DNA from: Gonium pectorale
Taxonomy: Eukaryota > Chlorophyta > Chlorophyceae > Chlamydomonadales > Volvocaceae
Length of the DNA stretch: 38,474 nt
Reading direction: 5' to 3'
Assembly (NCBI GenBank): GCA_001584585.1
Contig: LSYV01000002.1
Location: 3,472,593-3,511,066 of the forward strand
The position numbers and the translations under genes were made by a program. Numbering within the stretch: position 1 is the first letter of the stretch; every line of letters begins with the position of its first letter. Positions 1-10,564 of the stretch are shown here, piece by piece. Under the pieces are notes generated by a model that saw only the letters and a program-made list of their open reading frames with translations, ran no database searches and had not been told where the DNA came from.

Positions 1-520
1 AGCGGGCTTGGTGGTAGCGGTGATGGCGGCAGAGGCGACGGCGGAAGTGGGCTGGGTGGTAGCGGTGATGGCGGCAGCGGCGACGGCTGGAGCGGCGACG
101 GTGGCAATGGCGACGGCGGCAGCGGGCTGGGTGGTGACGGCGGTAGCGGGCTGGGGGGCAGCGGCGACGGCGGCAGCGGCGATGGCGGCAGCGGCGATGG
201 CGGCTGCGGGCTGGGTGGTAGCGGTGACGGCGGAGTTGGGCTAGGTGGTTGCGGTGACGGCGGTAGCGGGCTTGGAGGCAGCAGCGACGGTGATGGCGGC
301 AGCGGTGACGGTGGAGACGGTCTGGGCGGGAGCGGTGACGGTGGCTCCGGTGAAGGTGGAGGCCGGCTGGGAGGCGGCAGGTCCGGTGGTCGCGGAGACG
401 GCGAGGGCGGTGCATTTGGGTTCGGAGGGTTTGGAGAAGGGGGCGTAGCTGGATCCGGGCTGGGCGGGAGCCATGGCGGTGGCAACAATGGCTGGGGCGA
501 CGGCGGGCTAGGCAGCGGCG
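1..520. repeat. Degenerate GC-rich tandem repeat encoding PSPLPP
   Basis: Imperfect 18-base units of the type GGCGGCAGCGGCGATGGC, with 9- and 12-base variants, fill about 1-330 and become irregular out to about 520. On the minus strand they encode P-S-P-L-P-P. Synonymous positions vary while the peptide is kept, which indicates protein-level selection. The same repeat gives long Ala/Gly/Val-rich open frames on the plus strand that are shadows. Confidence 0.8.
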
Positions 521-1906
521 ACGACGGCGGCGTAGGTTCCGGCGTATCGGGATTCGGCGGCGGCGGCGTTAGGGCTGCCGGTGGCGGCCATCGGGGCAGC
601 AGTGGCGCTGGCGGCGGCGCTGGCCGCGGTGGGATTGGCGGCGGCGGCGGCGGACGCGGTGGTGGCGGCGGTCGTGGTGACGGTGGCGGTCGTGGTGGGC
701 GTGGTGGGCTGGGCGGCGGAGGACGTGGCGGTGGAGGAGCTGCCTTGGTCGTGCAGGTCTGTTGGACTGCGGGTGGCGGCGATGGGGAACCCATGTCGGC
801 GGCAGCGGCAGCAGCAGCAGCAGATACTTGTCTGTTGCTGATGAGGTGCCAGCGCCGCGACAAAACGATGCGCATAGCCAGTGCTGCAAAAACCGCAAGA
901 GCGGAGTCCTTCTGCTGTTGCTGCCTACTGCCGCTGCCGCCGCCACTGCCGCCACCACCGCTGGGTACCTGCGGGGTGCGGTCACCCGGGTGCAGCTGCA
1001 CCCCGCCTGCACCCCAGGGCTAGCGGACCAAAGACTGGACCCCTCCACGAACCCGGAGCTCACCCCTGGGCGGGCACCGACCAAGACGGCGCCTGCTGGG
1101 GCACTGCACAGTCACCTTACGCACAGGTTCTACCAGCGCGAGAGCACACCGCTCAGCAAGGCGGGTAAGGGTGCTGACGAGCAAGACCGGGTCTTCAAGG
1201 TTGTGTGGCTGAAGCTGGGTAACATCCGCTGCTTTTCTTGCTGCGAAAAGGCCGCGGCGGCAGCAGCAATAGCAGCGCCAGAAACTGCTGCAAAGGTTCT
1301 CTGATTACTGTGCTGGAGCGATCGCGGGTTTGGGGCGCAGAAGCTACATTCTAAGACGGCTTGTTTGCTCGGGGTACGGTGTTGCCGCCCGCAAGGCAGG
1401 ACAACGTGGCTTTTGTACCTGCTGTAGTAGGTTCTGACCAGTGAGTCTCCCCCACGCAGCATCACTTCACGCAGCATTCAATACAATCCATTCCCACGTC
1501 CGCCCAATATCCCAGGGCCCCTCCTACCTGCTCTCCGTCCATCCACCGTACCTCTCAGCCCCGCATGTGCACCCATCGTATCCGAGCCCGTAAACCCCAG
1601 CTCCCGGCGCCTGCCCGCCCTCGCACCCACACCACGGCGCACACGGAGCCCGCGCCGTTGTATGATACTCACAAGGGCCGGCCGGCTGGGGCGAGGTGGT
1701 GCAGAAGCGGTTGTACGAGCCGTCCGGGTAGAGCCCGGCGTTGAAGCAGTAATAGCCGAAGGAGGCGCAATAGGTGGCGTTGGGCGGGCCGGCGCGTTGG
1801 CAGCAGTCAAGGTAGGGGCAGGCGACGCTGGCGTTGGTGCCGCTGGTGTCGGTGACCCACTGAGAGCAGGAGCCGTACTGAGCCGGCAGCACCTCACAGC
1901 CGGCGG
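1..1906 (-). CDS. Hydroxyproline-rich (PSPLPP-repeat) extracellular glycoprotein with Cys-rich module, partial
   Basis: Two exons are supported. The upstream one, 1906-1673, follows a pyrimidine-rich CAG acceptor and ends at a GTGAGT donor. It encodes a compact module with eight cysteines, including a CC pair, and two N-glycosylation sequons (NAS, NAT). The second begins at 766 after CCACCCGCAG and stays open to the left edge without a stop. It starts [13 protein letters not shown] and passes into long runs of PPSP, then regular PSPLPP repeats. The phases agree: one base is left at 1673 and two are needed at 766. Such Pro/Ser rods are typical of volvocine wall and matrix glycoproteins, where prolines are hydroxylated and glycosylated. 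I do not recognise the cysteine module; it is not clearly a pherophorin domain. The start, signal peptide and 3' end are not seen. An alternative acceptor at 1006 is phase-compatible. Confidence 0.75.
767..1672 (-). other. Long intron or alternative exon of the proline-rich glycoprotein gene
   Basis: This 906-base gap between the two supported exons holds CAG/CTG and CCG/CGG-rich patches near 800-830, 910-960 and 1255-1293. On the minus strand the proline-rich frame stays open upstream of 766 as far as a TAG at 1022-1020. It runs through a Gly/Ser stretch and a hydrophobic segment ([14 protein letters not shown], about 866-907). The real exon may therefore begin at a phase-compatible acceptor at 1006, or at some other start here. 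Nothing else convincing is seen. Confidence 0.4.
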
Positions 1907-4124
1907 CTGCACGGGCGGGCGGCAGGGAGGCCGCAGACGGGGCGCTCAGCAACGGATTGGTGTTTGGCCGGGGAGAGCGGCCACGGCGGTGAGTTACCGG
2001 TACCGGTGCTAGGAAACCGAGCGCGGACTGTTCCTGGTGTACCCCTGCTCCTGGTGTAAAAACATGCGATATTTGGTTCACTTGGCTTTTCTAGCAACTT
2101 GTAAAAGCGGGGCCCCGTCCCTCTGGATTCAGCTGTTATAGGATGGGTGATGCACCCGCTGTCCCTGATCCCGTCTGCGCTACCCAAAGGCAGTGTTACC
2201 CAAGCGGCAGGGCGCCGAAGCCCCGAAACCACCCCCCGGGAGCAGGGCTTCTGTTAAAACGCCGTTAGGCGGCTTGACGTTTGGTGCACAGACCCAAATG
2301 CGGGCTGCACTGGTGTGCTACCGTTCAGCGTTGTTCATGCGGTCTATACTTACTGTTGGTTGGGCTGCAGTCGGTTGACTGTAGGTACTGTGTCAGGATC
2401 CGGTACTGCGGCCCTCCGCACGGAACTGTCGCGTCGTGGGCAGGGATACGGGGGGGACTCAATGGCAGAGACGCAGATGGACACTCCATGCAAGGCATTT
2501 TGACCCTTAGGAGATATGCATCGAAAAGCTGCAAGGTACGTGCCAGGCAGGGGAAGAGGTATGCAATAGCAGCTGGAGGAGGGAGCGGCCGTAGCCTTGG
2601 AGTGGGGCCCGGTGCAAGGACAGGTCGCGATCAACCGCATGTACGGCACTGACGTGGCAGGTGGCGCACCGCAACCACTTGCCTTGTGCAAAGCAGAAGC
2701 TTAGGTAATCAGCAGAGAAGTTTCCAACTTTGGAAAACTTGTTACACAGGCAGCCGGACTCCGTGTACGTGGTTTGCAGGCGCCGGTCAGAGCTGCGGCG
2801 GGTTGCCAAAGGGTAGGAAGCCTGCAAATACAAGGAAACTCCTTTTGAATTAATGAGATGAACTCTGTGTTCGTTCCCCTCCTTTTCCTCCTCCTCCTCC
2901 CAAATGGGCCCCTCCTCCTCCGTCAGCATGTCGGCCCCTTCCTAAATCCTCGCGTAAAGCCATACACAATTAAGACGTACCTGGACGCCCGAAATTGCCC
3001 CAAATGATATTAGCAACGTAAGTAGGAACGCACGGGTACTGAGACACATTCAAGGGTGCGCCATGCATATCAGAACACTCCAGTTATGGGAAGAACATAA
3101 TGTTTCCGGTGTAATCTCAGTCTGCATCGTTTAGCAGCGTTGCACCATCGCTGCATGTCAAGGCCTGTCCGTCCGCTCCGCTCCCACGCCGAGTGTCGCT
3201 TCGCCCCGCCCAAGCCGGGGCCCAAGTCGTGCCTCCGTATTGGACCCCAATGTGTATACTATATATAAGTTGCAATGTAGGACATATCTATGGTTTGTTT
3301 TGAAAGGTGCGTGATGGCAACCCGCGTGTGGTGGCCCGGCGTGTTCAAGACTGTACCAGGAGCCTGGACGCCACTTCCCGCTTGCGTGTAGGCGATTTGC
3401 GAATCGTGGAAAGAGGATGCATCAGCGCGCATGACGCCCAGCTAGCCAACTACCCGCACTGCACCCTCCAGACCACACCGCACCGCTGGCCTCAGATGGA
3501 AACCAAAGTTGCAATTGAATGTGTAATGACACATCGAATCCCCCAGATTATAGATGCGGCGTTGTTTGGGTCTCCCATCCGCCCCTCATTCAAGTCCACC
3601 AACGAATGCTTCACATGATTGCATTGGCAATAGGAATCGCCGATGGCTGTGACGTGCAGTACGACTCTTGGCGCTTTCGCTCGCTCGTCATGAGGGCGCT
3701 GACAGACTGTTGGCAACCAGCGTAGCATAGCACGTACACTCACACAAAGCCTAGCCGCCCAAGCGTCGCTGCCTGCGAAAGTCTGGGCCACTCGGGCCGA
3801 CGCTTTTGTCCATTCTCAACACGGACTTTTTCACTTAGTCGGTACTCGACGATAGATGGACTGGACAGGCGAACTGGACGTCATAATGCGGCCTTCGGGG
3901 ACCGCCCCTGTCTGCTAGGCCCCTTGGTAAGCTACTTCTGGAAAGCTACTGTTGTCCATAAGGATGAGGTTGAAGGGGAGGCTGGGGTGTTGAAGCATGA
4001 AAGGCGAGGCAGGCCTTGCAAGACGTCTTATGATATGAGAGCTCTGCTTGTGTGCTGAATGCACCAATGCGCCTGGTGGGGCCTCTCCTCGTCCAGGCTG
4101 GAAGAACCGTCACCCGAAATAGCC
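1907..4124. other. Gene-poor stretch between divergent genes
   Basis: This lies upstream of both the minus-strand glycoprotein gene and the plus-strand orphan, so it should contain their 5' ends. I find no exon with convincing codon use. A pyrimidine tract with CTC repeats lies near 2873-2925. A TATA-like ATATATAA lies at 3261-3268, with no recognisable coding exon close behind it. Upstream exons of the glycoprotein gene, including its signal peptide, may be hidden here. Confidence 0.4.
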
Positions 4125-5122
4125 ATGGAGGCGTTCGAGGAGGTGGCTGATACTTTCTCTCACAACGATTGCTGCACAACCGATTACTTTTCTTCGAGGT
4201 TGGGCTCCCTGAACCTCAGCTTCACCTCGTCAAGTTTCGACCCGGCCTTCTCCTTCAACACTTCATCCCGTTCGTCATCCCTGCAGGTGTGTCCAGTTCT
4301 TGTATCTGCGGTTTCTCGCGCAGAGGGGGGGCGGATACCCGCTGCGTAGGCGTTTTGCGCTCCGTGCTCAAGTCGGTCTGCTAGAGCCGACCTTACGCGC
4401 GGCATATCTCGCAGCCTCTGTGCCACCTGAATGCACGGGAGGCGTGTCAGCCGGCCTCTTCCCCTGCCCGTTGACCCGCCCGACCCTGCGCCAACTCCGC
4501 CCCGTTCTCACTCCGTGCCCTTCTCACGCATCCCCCACAGCACTGCGAAAGCACGGCCGGCAGCACAGGGCCCGAAAGCCTACCCCCGGCGCTGCCGGTG
4601 CTGCCGCCGGTCTCGCCCGTGCGGTGCGGCTCCCTGGGGCGCACTTTCGTCACCGCGAGGCGGACCAGCTGTATGACGGGCTCGGAGTCACTCCAACGCA
4701 CGAGCACCTCTGGGTGGCCTGCCTGGACATCCGTTGCGGGCCAGGCGCGCGATGCGCCAGTGGCCCCGGCCTCGGCCACCACGTCCACGACAACGGCCGA
4801 CGTGCCGCCCCTGTACTCCGCATCCCTGGCGGGCTCCAAGCGGCGGAGTTGCGTGGAGGCATCGGACGGGCCGGGGGCGGGGCCGGACCAGCCAGGGCCA
4901 GGGCCAGGACCGGACGCTGCGGAGCCGTCGAGTGGGTCGGGGGCGGCCGTGGAGCCGCCGTCGCCGTCGTCGTCCTTTGCGTCCTTTGCGGCGGCGCTGG
5001 CGGCGCACTACTTTGCGGACTATGGTCGCGTGCCCGACGTGCCAACGCATCTGGAGGAGATGCGCCAGCGCGGCAGCAAACGGCAACGGAGACTATCGGT
5101 AGAGGGCGCTGCCGAGACATGA
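4125..5122 (+). CDS. Orphan two-exon protein, Ser/Pro/Ala-rich with basic C-terminus
   Basis: Exon 1 is 4125-4286 (54 codons), starting MEAFEEVADTFSHNDCC and ending at CTGCAG|GTGTGT. Exon 2 is 4541-5122, after a CCCCCACAG acceptor. Both junctions are phase 0, giving about 247 residues. The first 50 residues are acidic and then Ser/Phe-rich. The middle is low complexity, with a GPGPGP stretch and long Ser/Pro runs. The C-terminal 40 residues look ordered (AAHYFADYGRVPDVPTHLEE) and end in a basic GSKRQRRLS patch that could be a nuclear localisation signal or phosphosite. I do not recognise the family. Third-position GC is high through exon 2, which supports coding. An upstream in-frame ATG-like start at 4059 is less likely because ATGGAGGCG at 4125 fits algal start context better. 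Confidence 0.6.
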
Positions 5123-7609
5123 CGGACGGGGCGGGGTTGTGCAGGAGTTAGGCGATATGGCTATGAGCGGCATAATGCGTACGACGATAGTTACGGCGTT
5201 GGGCATTGATGATGACGTGTAGTTGGATGGGTTCAAGTAGCGGTGAGTGGGCGCGTTGTTTCCATGATTTCGAGTCGAAGACCATATTACTTGGTATGCC
5301 TTTTTGACCCCTGTGAGAGAACTCAACGACATTCGCTTTCACCCTCACCTGTATCACCCGGATCCTACAACGGCGGGTGCTTGCACAGCCCCTCCACTAG
5401 CGCTGCTGCGTAAGGGATGTACGGGACACTGCTATTGCTTGCAGTGTACAGAGCTGGTCTAATAAGGACGCATGAAGCTATGCAGCTGTGCTGCTGGCGT
5501 GACTCGCTGACACCATCGACTTTGTGCCGTTTGTGCTGTACGCTCGGCGCCATCCCGGGTCTGTACAGGTCGGGCGTCCTGCTCATCTGGCAGCTGCGCA
5601 GACTGGATGCATATGGTCGGGTTCCATGTGGGGCTAGGGCTGGGGCCGTTGCCTGAATTCATTCCTGGAGCATTCTGCTTTTCATTGGGCCATTGGGATG
5701 ATTGAGTGCATTGCAAGTAAGCGCGTGGGTTGCTCAAAGGTGTGGCTCTGTAAGCACCCGCGGCTGGGATCTGCCTCGTGGCCTGTTGAGCGAAGACGAC
5801 ACCCGTCCTCAACTGATATTTGGGTAGGCACCTCGTGCGCGTTGGTTGGTTGTGCCAAGGTTGGCGTTTCCCTCAAGCATCGTCCACCATTATGCAAAAG
5901 CGATGCGCCTGCGATATTCGCAGCTGCGTTGGGAGCTGGGAGACAGACAGGTTCTGAACATAATGCCTTCTGTAGTCATTGTTTGGTTCGGAGGCAGAGG
6001 CAGTGCCTGGTCGGCATGAGGGGCAGAACTGCCAAGGCACCGTTTTGCCACTTGCTAAAACGGGATTACACTTGCATCTCCCTTGTAACGAATGCAATTC
6101 ATGACTGCTGTGATCTTGTCAGTTGGCATATCTGTGCACGAGCCTGCATCCAGTTTCTGCCTTGAAGCGCACGTTCCACCATGATGGACACTGACTCTAC
6201 TCCGGGACTAATGCGGATATACTCCCGCGGTTTCGTACATCCGACGGTATTGTGCAACATACTGGAGACATGCCGGAGATGTAGAAGACGAGCAACACGT
6301 GTAAGGCGTCCAGCACATGCACCGTGCAGGGTTGAGGTCGAGTTTCCCGGTAGCAGCATATGTAAACTGATGGCGTCTCAGGACCAGGCCAACTTGGCCT
6401 CGTAGCTCTGTCCTGTTTGGAGCACCCGTAACACTAGAATCCCGTTTTGGTCGATAGCGCATAACTATTCCAGCACTGGTTTGGGTCACCCTTTGGGGCT
6501 CCGGTTCGTATGGATTTGTAACCTTGTAGCTAGCGCGCCTACTACGTGTAACATACAACAACATACCCTGACCAAAAAGACAAAGGCTCCCACAGGTCCG
6601 GAACGGGGATCGAGACATACATACGCATTCGACCCCAAGCAGCAGCCACAGACATCTCGATGCCTCCCTTCGTTGCCCCACTCTTGCCAAACATGGGGCC
6701 CGCAGCCTTGTTTGCTCCCTTTAAACAAGTGTCATCAGGTGCCACCACGGGAGGGCTGCCTGTCCCTCCCGTTGTCTGCGCCCTTTCTCGCCTCTCCGCC
6801 TGTAACCTTTTCCACAGAAAAAAGATAATGAAGTTACGTAAACATGAAGCAAGGACGTCAGGGCCGACATAGGTATGTACATCACTACAGCCAGTGGTAC
6901 CAGTATCCTCCACGTGAACCCAACATATACGTAGTGAAGGCAGGTGAGGATTGGTTAATGCAACAATTCGTCCAGTCCTTCCAGGATTCTGCAGCGGCCA
7001 CACATGACTGCCTCTTTGGGGCGAGCGCTGCCTCCTGTTTCTAGTGCAATGCCCCAGGCACCGTAGCGCCCGTGCAATCCACGCCCATCTCCTGACCCGT
7101 GCGCCTTTGTAGCCCCGACACGCACAACATACCGCCACCGCACGCAGCTTCGCCTGTGCCCCGGCATGCCGACGCTCCCAGGCTCGCAACACACACCGTA
7201 TGCGTTTTCCTTTTCAACACCGTGCCAAAACTCCGTGCTACGCAGCTGCAAGTTCACCCTTCCCAACAGGCTTGCCCAGCATCAACCGCGACCTTCCCGC
7301 TCTGCCAGGTCTGCTGTCCGCACGCCGACCCCAGCAGAGTAACATAGATGGCCATGGTAAGCTTCAACAGCAGCACTAGCTTCATACCAACCCAAAGCCT
7401 GACCTAGTCCATTCCAGAATTACTCTCTTCCCTTGACCTTCGCACTCAGCCACTCAGCGTCGCTTAGCGCATGCCGCCTACATTCCTGGAGCGGCACTAT
7501 TGCAGTGATGGTGGCGCCAACAACCATGGCAGGGCGGGCACGAACCCAGTAGCCAAGCAGCCCGACAAAGCAGCAGGCATCCACGGCCGGCAACACCACA
7601 GCCACCTCT
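5123..7609. other. Gene-poor stretch between convergent genes
   Basis: This 2.5-kb interval lies between the 3' ends of the orphan (plus) and the SCI1-like gene (minus). It is less GC-rich than the flanking exons. ORFs of up to 216 codons occur, for example minus 7192-6542, but their composition is rich in Cys, Trp and Arg without domain-like order. I judge them chance frames. TGTAA, the algal polyadenylation motif, occurs near 6083 and 6519 on the plus strand, and its complement near 6067. Old transposon remnants are possible but not shown. Confidence 0.4.
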
Positions 7610-10268
7610 TTATTTCTTCTTGAGCTCGTCCGGCTGCAGGCGATCCAGCAGGCGGTGCGCCTTGCTGACGTCTCCTGTCTTGTAAGCAAGCGCCATCTGG
7701 GCGCGGAGCATCTCCTGCGGGCCAAAATGATCGAGCACAGCCGCGTGTCGGTCGGCTCATGTATCGCTACACAGGAACACGCATGGCCACGCTGCGGCCG
7801 CACCGTATCTCCCTCACGAGGGAGATCAGGGTAACTCCCCGATGATGCCGTGCCCCCTCCTCGCCACAACCATGCCACGAGCCTCTTGCTTTAACCACTC
7901 AGCCCCGCCTCGCCTTCTCCAGCCACCCCATCGCCCTACCCGCCCGCCCCTCCACCCACCTGCTCGCGCATGTCCTGGCCCTTCTCCGTGTACTTCATCT
8001 GGCGGTAGGCCTCCTGCAGCCGCTCCTCCTGCAGCTTGCGCCGCTCCTCCTCGCGCTGCTGCCGCAGCGCCTCCTCGTCGTTGAGCCCCTTGTGCTGCTT
8101 GGATGCCAGCTTGGCGCCCTTGGCGGCCGCCTTGGCGGCGCGGGCGCGCTCGTAGGCCTCCAGGTCATAGTACTTTCGGTGGGCGAGCGTGCCTGGGCGG
8201 TGGGCAGCCGGACGAGGACGGCGCTTGTTCAAGGGGATGCCGGCGACAGGGATGCATGCTATGGCAGGGTGATAGGGAGCCTTGCCACGCGGCTTTCCGA
8301 TGCACTGTGCGTGCATCTGTGCCCTGGGGTGTACCGCCGCAACGGACCGCCGTGACAACCAGCCTTGGCGTAGTAAGTGCGCTCTTGCCTCGGAAAAGCC
8401 CCATGCCCATGGCGCACGCACGCCCGTTTGGTCGGTTAGCCCACGCCTCTCTGAGGATGGTACAGCCAGGCCCCCAAAACAGCCCCATCCCAATGCCCGC
8501 CTTGCGCCCCATGCCCAGCGCCGCCCCGCCACGCACCCGTGTTGTAGTCCTCCATGTAGTCCTTGAACAGGTCGCGCTCCTCGAACTTGCCCAGGTTCTC
8601 CACGTCCACCTTCTTCACCTCCAGCGCCCACAATATGAACTCGTTGCGCTTGGCGTACGCGTCGCTCTGTGGGAACGGGACAGCAGCAGCCGAGCAAAGC
8701 ACACCGTGTAGGGCGGAGGGCAGAGGCACGCGCGGGGAGGCAACACAGCGTTGCCAGAGCGAGCTCCGCACGGTTTGCATGGGTAACGTGCCGGAGGGCT
8801 GAGCCTGTACCCGCAGAGAGGCGGGAGCTGCCCCGCCATTCTTGCACCCCATGCTGCCGCTGGTGGCAATGTCCACAGCCGCCCGGCCGGTTAGTTAGCT
8901 ACACCCAAGTGCAGTCCTATTCCGATACGCGGTAGATACCCCGTAGTCCTGTCGGGTGCTTAATGCTTTCATACCGTACCTCGCGGATGATGCCGTACTT
9001 GCCGAAGTCCTCCGAGTGCGTGAGCGTCCGAGCCGTTGGCTTTTCCTCCTTCTTGCGCTTCTTCTTGTCCTTATCCTTGCTCCGCTTCTTCTTGCTGCTC
9101 TTCTTCTTGTCTTTTCCGCTCCGTTTCCGCTGTTTGGCGCACGACCAACGGGCAAATTCGTGGGCATAAAGCTGCTTCGCGCGCCCAGGCAGCGCGCCTT
9201 TCCGAAAAGGCTTGGTTGAAATCACTAGCCGCCCTGGCAGCCATGCCAGCTCCCACGCGTGGTTGCGCAAATGATCCGTGTAGAGAGGATGACAAGTCAC
9301 AGCTATGCTTCATGGACAGCTCACGGGGCACTCTCGTAGCCAGGCAGCGACACGGCAACGTACTCCGCCACAACAGAAGCGCACGGGAGCGTATGGAGGC
9401 CAATGAAGGAGCACAAGCCAGTGCAGGAGACATGGTGGAACGCATGCGACATCCGCACTCACTTTCCGCTCGCCCTCCGAGCCCGAGCCGCTGCCACCAC
9501 CGCTGACATCGTCCCCTGAGCCGCTTTCATCATCCGATCCGCTGGCGCTGGGGGACTCCTGCTGCTTCTCCAGCTCCCGCTGCACTTTCTTCCGCTTCTG
9601 CAACGGTCGACCCATGGGTCCAGGCCTTGGTCAAGGATGAATCATACGGCGCACAGGGCAAGTCTAGGAGCTGTGAAATTCGGATTTAAACATGTTTGGT
9701 GACGTTCAGGATTGCAGCGCTCCAAGAGGTGGTGCACGCTGAAGGCAGCAGCAGCCCCGGTGCCATCAGTCATAGCAGCGTGCACAGATGGCGGCATTTG
9801 GGGCAGACATGTTTGGGCCAGTGCGCATGCCTATTGTGGGTGCAATGGCTCCTTTCAACATTCTCTTGCCTCCGTGGGACCTCGCCCAGTGCCGTCCCTC
9901 CCCTGCCCCTGCCCTTTTCCCACTTCTTCCGCTCAGCCTCGTCCGCTGCCCCCTTTACCACCTCACCATACCTTTTGCAAAGACTTAAGCTGCATATCGT
10001 GCTCGGCTACGAACCGCCGCAGCAGGGCAAGCGCCTTCTCCACGTCCCAGTTAGTCTCACGAAGGGCCAATAACCGGGAGAAGAACCCCAGCTGCGGCAG
10101 AAGGACGGCCAGCTTTTGGAGGGCGTTCTGCTCCTTCTCCAGCTGCATCTGCTCGGCATGGAGCTGGACCATAGATTTCCCGACATTCTCAGTTTGTCCA
10201 GCCACTCCACGCGTGAAGAAATTGTTAGCATCTATACCCAATGTATTGCTGCCCACTGCTGCCGCCAT
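7610..10268 (-). CDS. SCI1-like nuclear protein with Lys-rich linker (conserved eukaryotic family)
   Basis: Six exons fit with perfect phase: 10268-9972, 9597-9463, 9129-8980, 8666-8537, 8192-7960 and 7714-7610, giving about 349 residues. Residues 1-99 are helical and include a UBA/CUE-like segment (ETNWDVEKALALLRRF). Residues 100-180 hold an acidic Ser/Gly/Asp stretch and then a very Lys-rich tract. The conserved core follows: FGKYGIIRE, SDAYAKRNEFILWALEVKK, EERDLFKDYMEDYNTG and KYYDLEAYE. After this comes a charged coiled coil and a C-terminal RLLDRLQPDELKKK. The core resembles plant style cell-cycle inhibitor 1 and related uncharacterised nuclear proteins; that name is from memory and only moderately sure. 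The Lys-rich tract suggests nuclear or nucleolar location. An ATG at 9615 looks like a start, but CCGTTGCAG|AAGCGG there is the acceptor of exon 2. It is divergent from the SAP-domain gene. Confidence 0.85.
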
Positions 10269-10564
10269 CCCCGCTAGTGATGAAGCGCTTCAGAGTATTC
10301 AGACACGTCAACAAGGGCGAGTTGATGTTCTGCAATCTCAATACACTGAACAGTGCGAGCTTCATATTTTAAGGTCTTACTCCATAAACAAGAAGGCTTC
10401 TCGGCTGCCGTATCCTTCTCTGTTTTCAGAAGTCTTGCCGTCTTGCTACAGTTATAGTTCTGTTACTTGATTGCTGCATTGCTCAGACTGTGGGGACAAG
10501 GCTTGCGGGCAATCACTAGCATACAAGGAGATCACAAAGCCCTCTGCAGCCCGCTTCCGTAGAC
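10269..10564. promoter_or_regulatory. Bidirectional promoter region of the SCI1-like and THO1/MOS11-like genes
   Basis: Only 296 bases separate the two start codons, which point away from each other. The segment must hold both 5' UTRs and both core promoters. It is less GC-rich than the flanking exons. No canonical TATA box stands out. The arrangement suggests co-regulation, but this is inferred from spacing alone. Confidence 0.55.

Noticed and set aside
8..1023. Ala/Val/Gly-rich plus-strand open frames over the left repeat
   Set aside because: They are shadows of the minus-strand PSPLPP repeat. Synonymous variation keeps the proline-rich peptide, not these frames.
6542..7192. 216-codon minus-strand open frame
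   Set aside because: Random composition, no splice or start context, no recognisable motif, and it lies in a gene-poor stretch.
9463..9615. Separate short gene starting MGRPLQKRKK
   Set aside because: The ATG lies just before a CAG acceptor, and the upstream exon 10268-9972 joins in phase at 9597.
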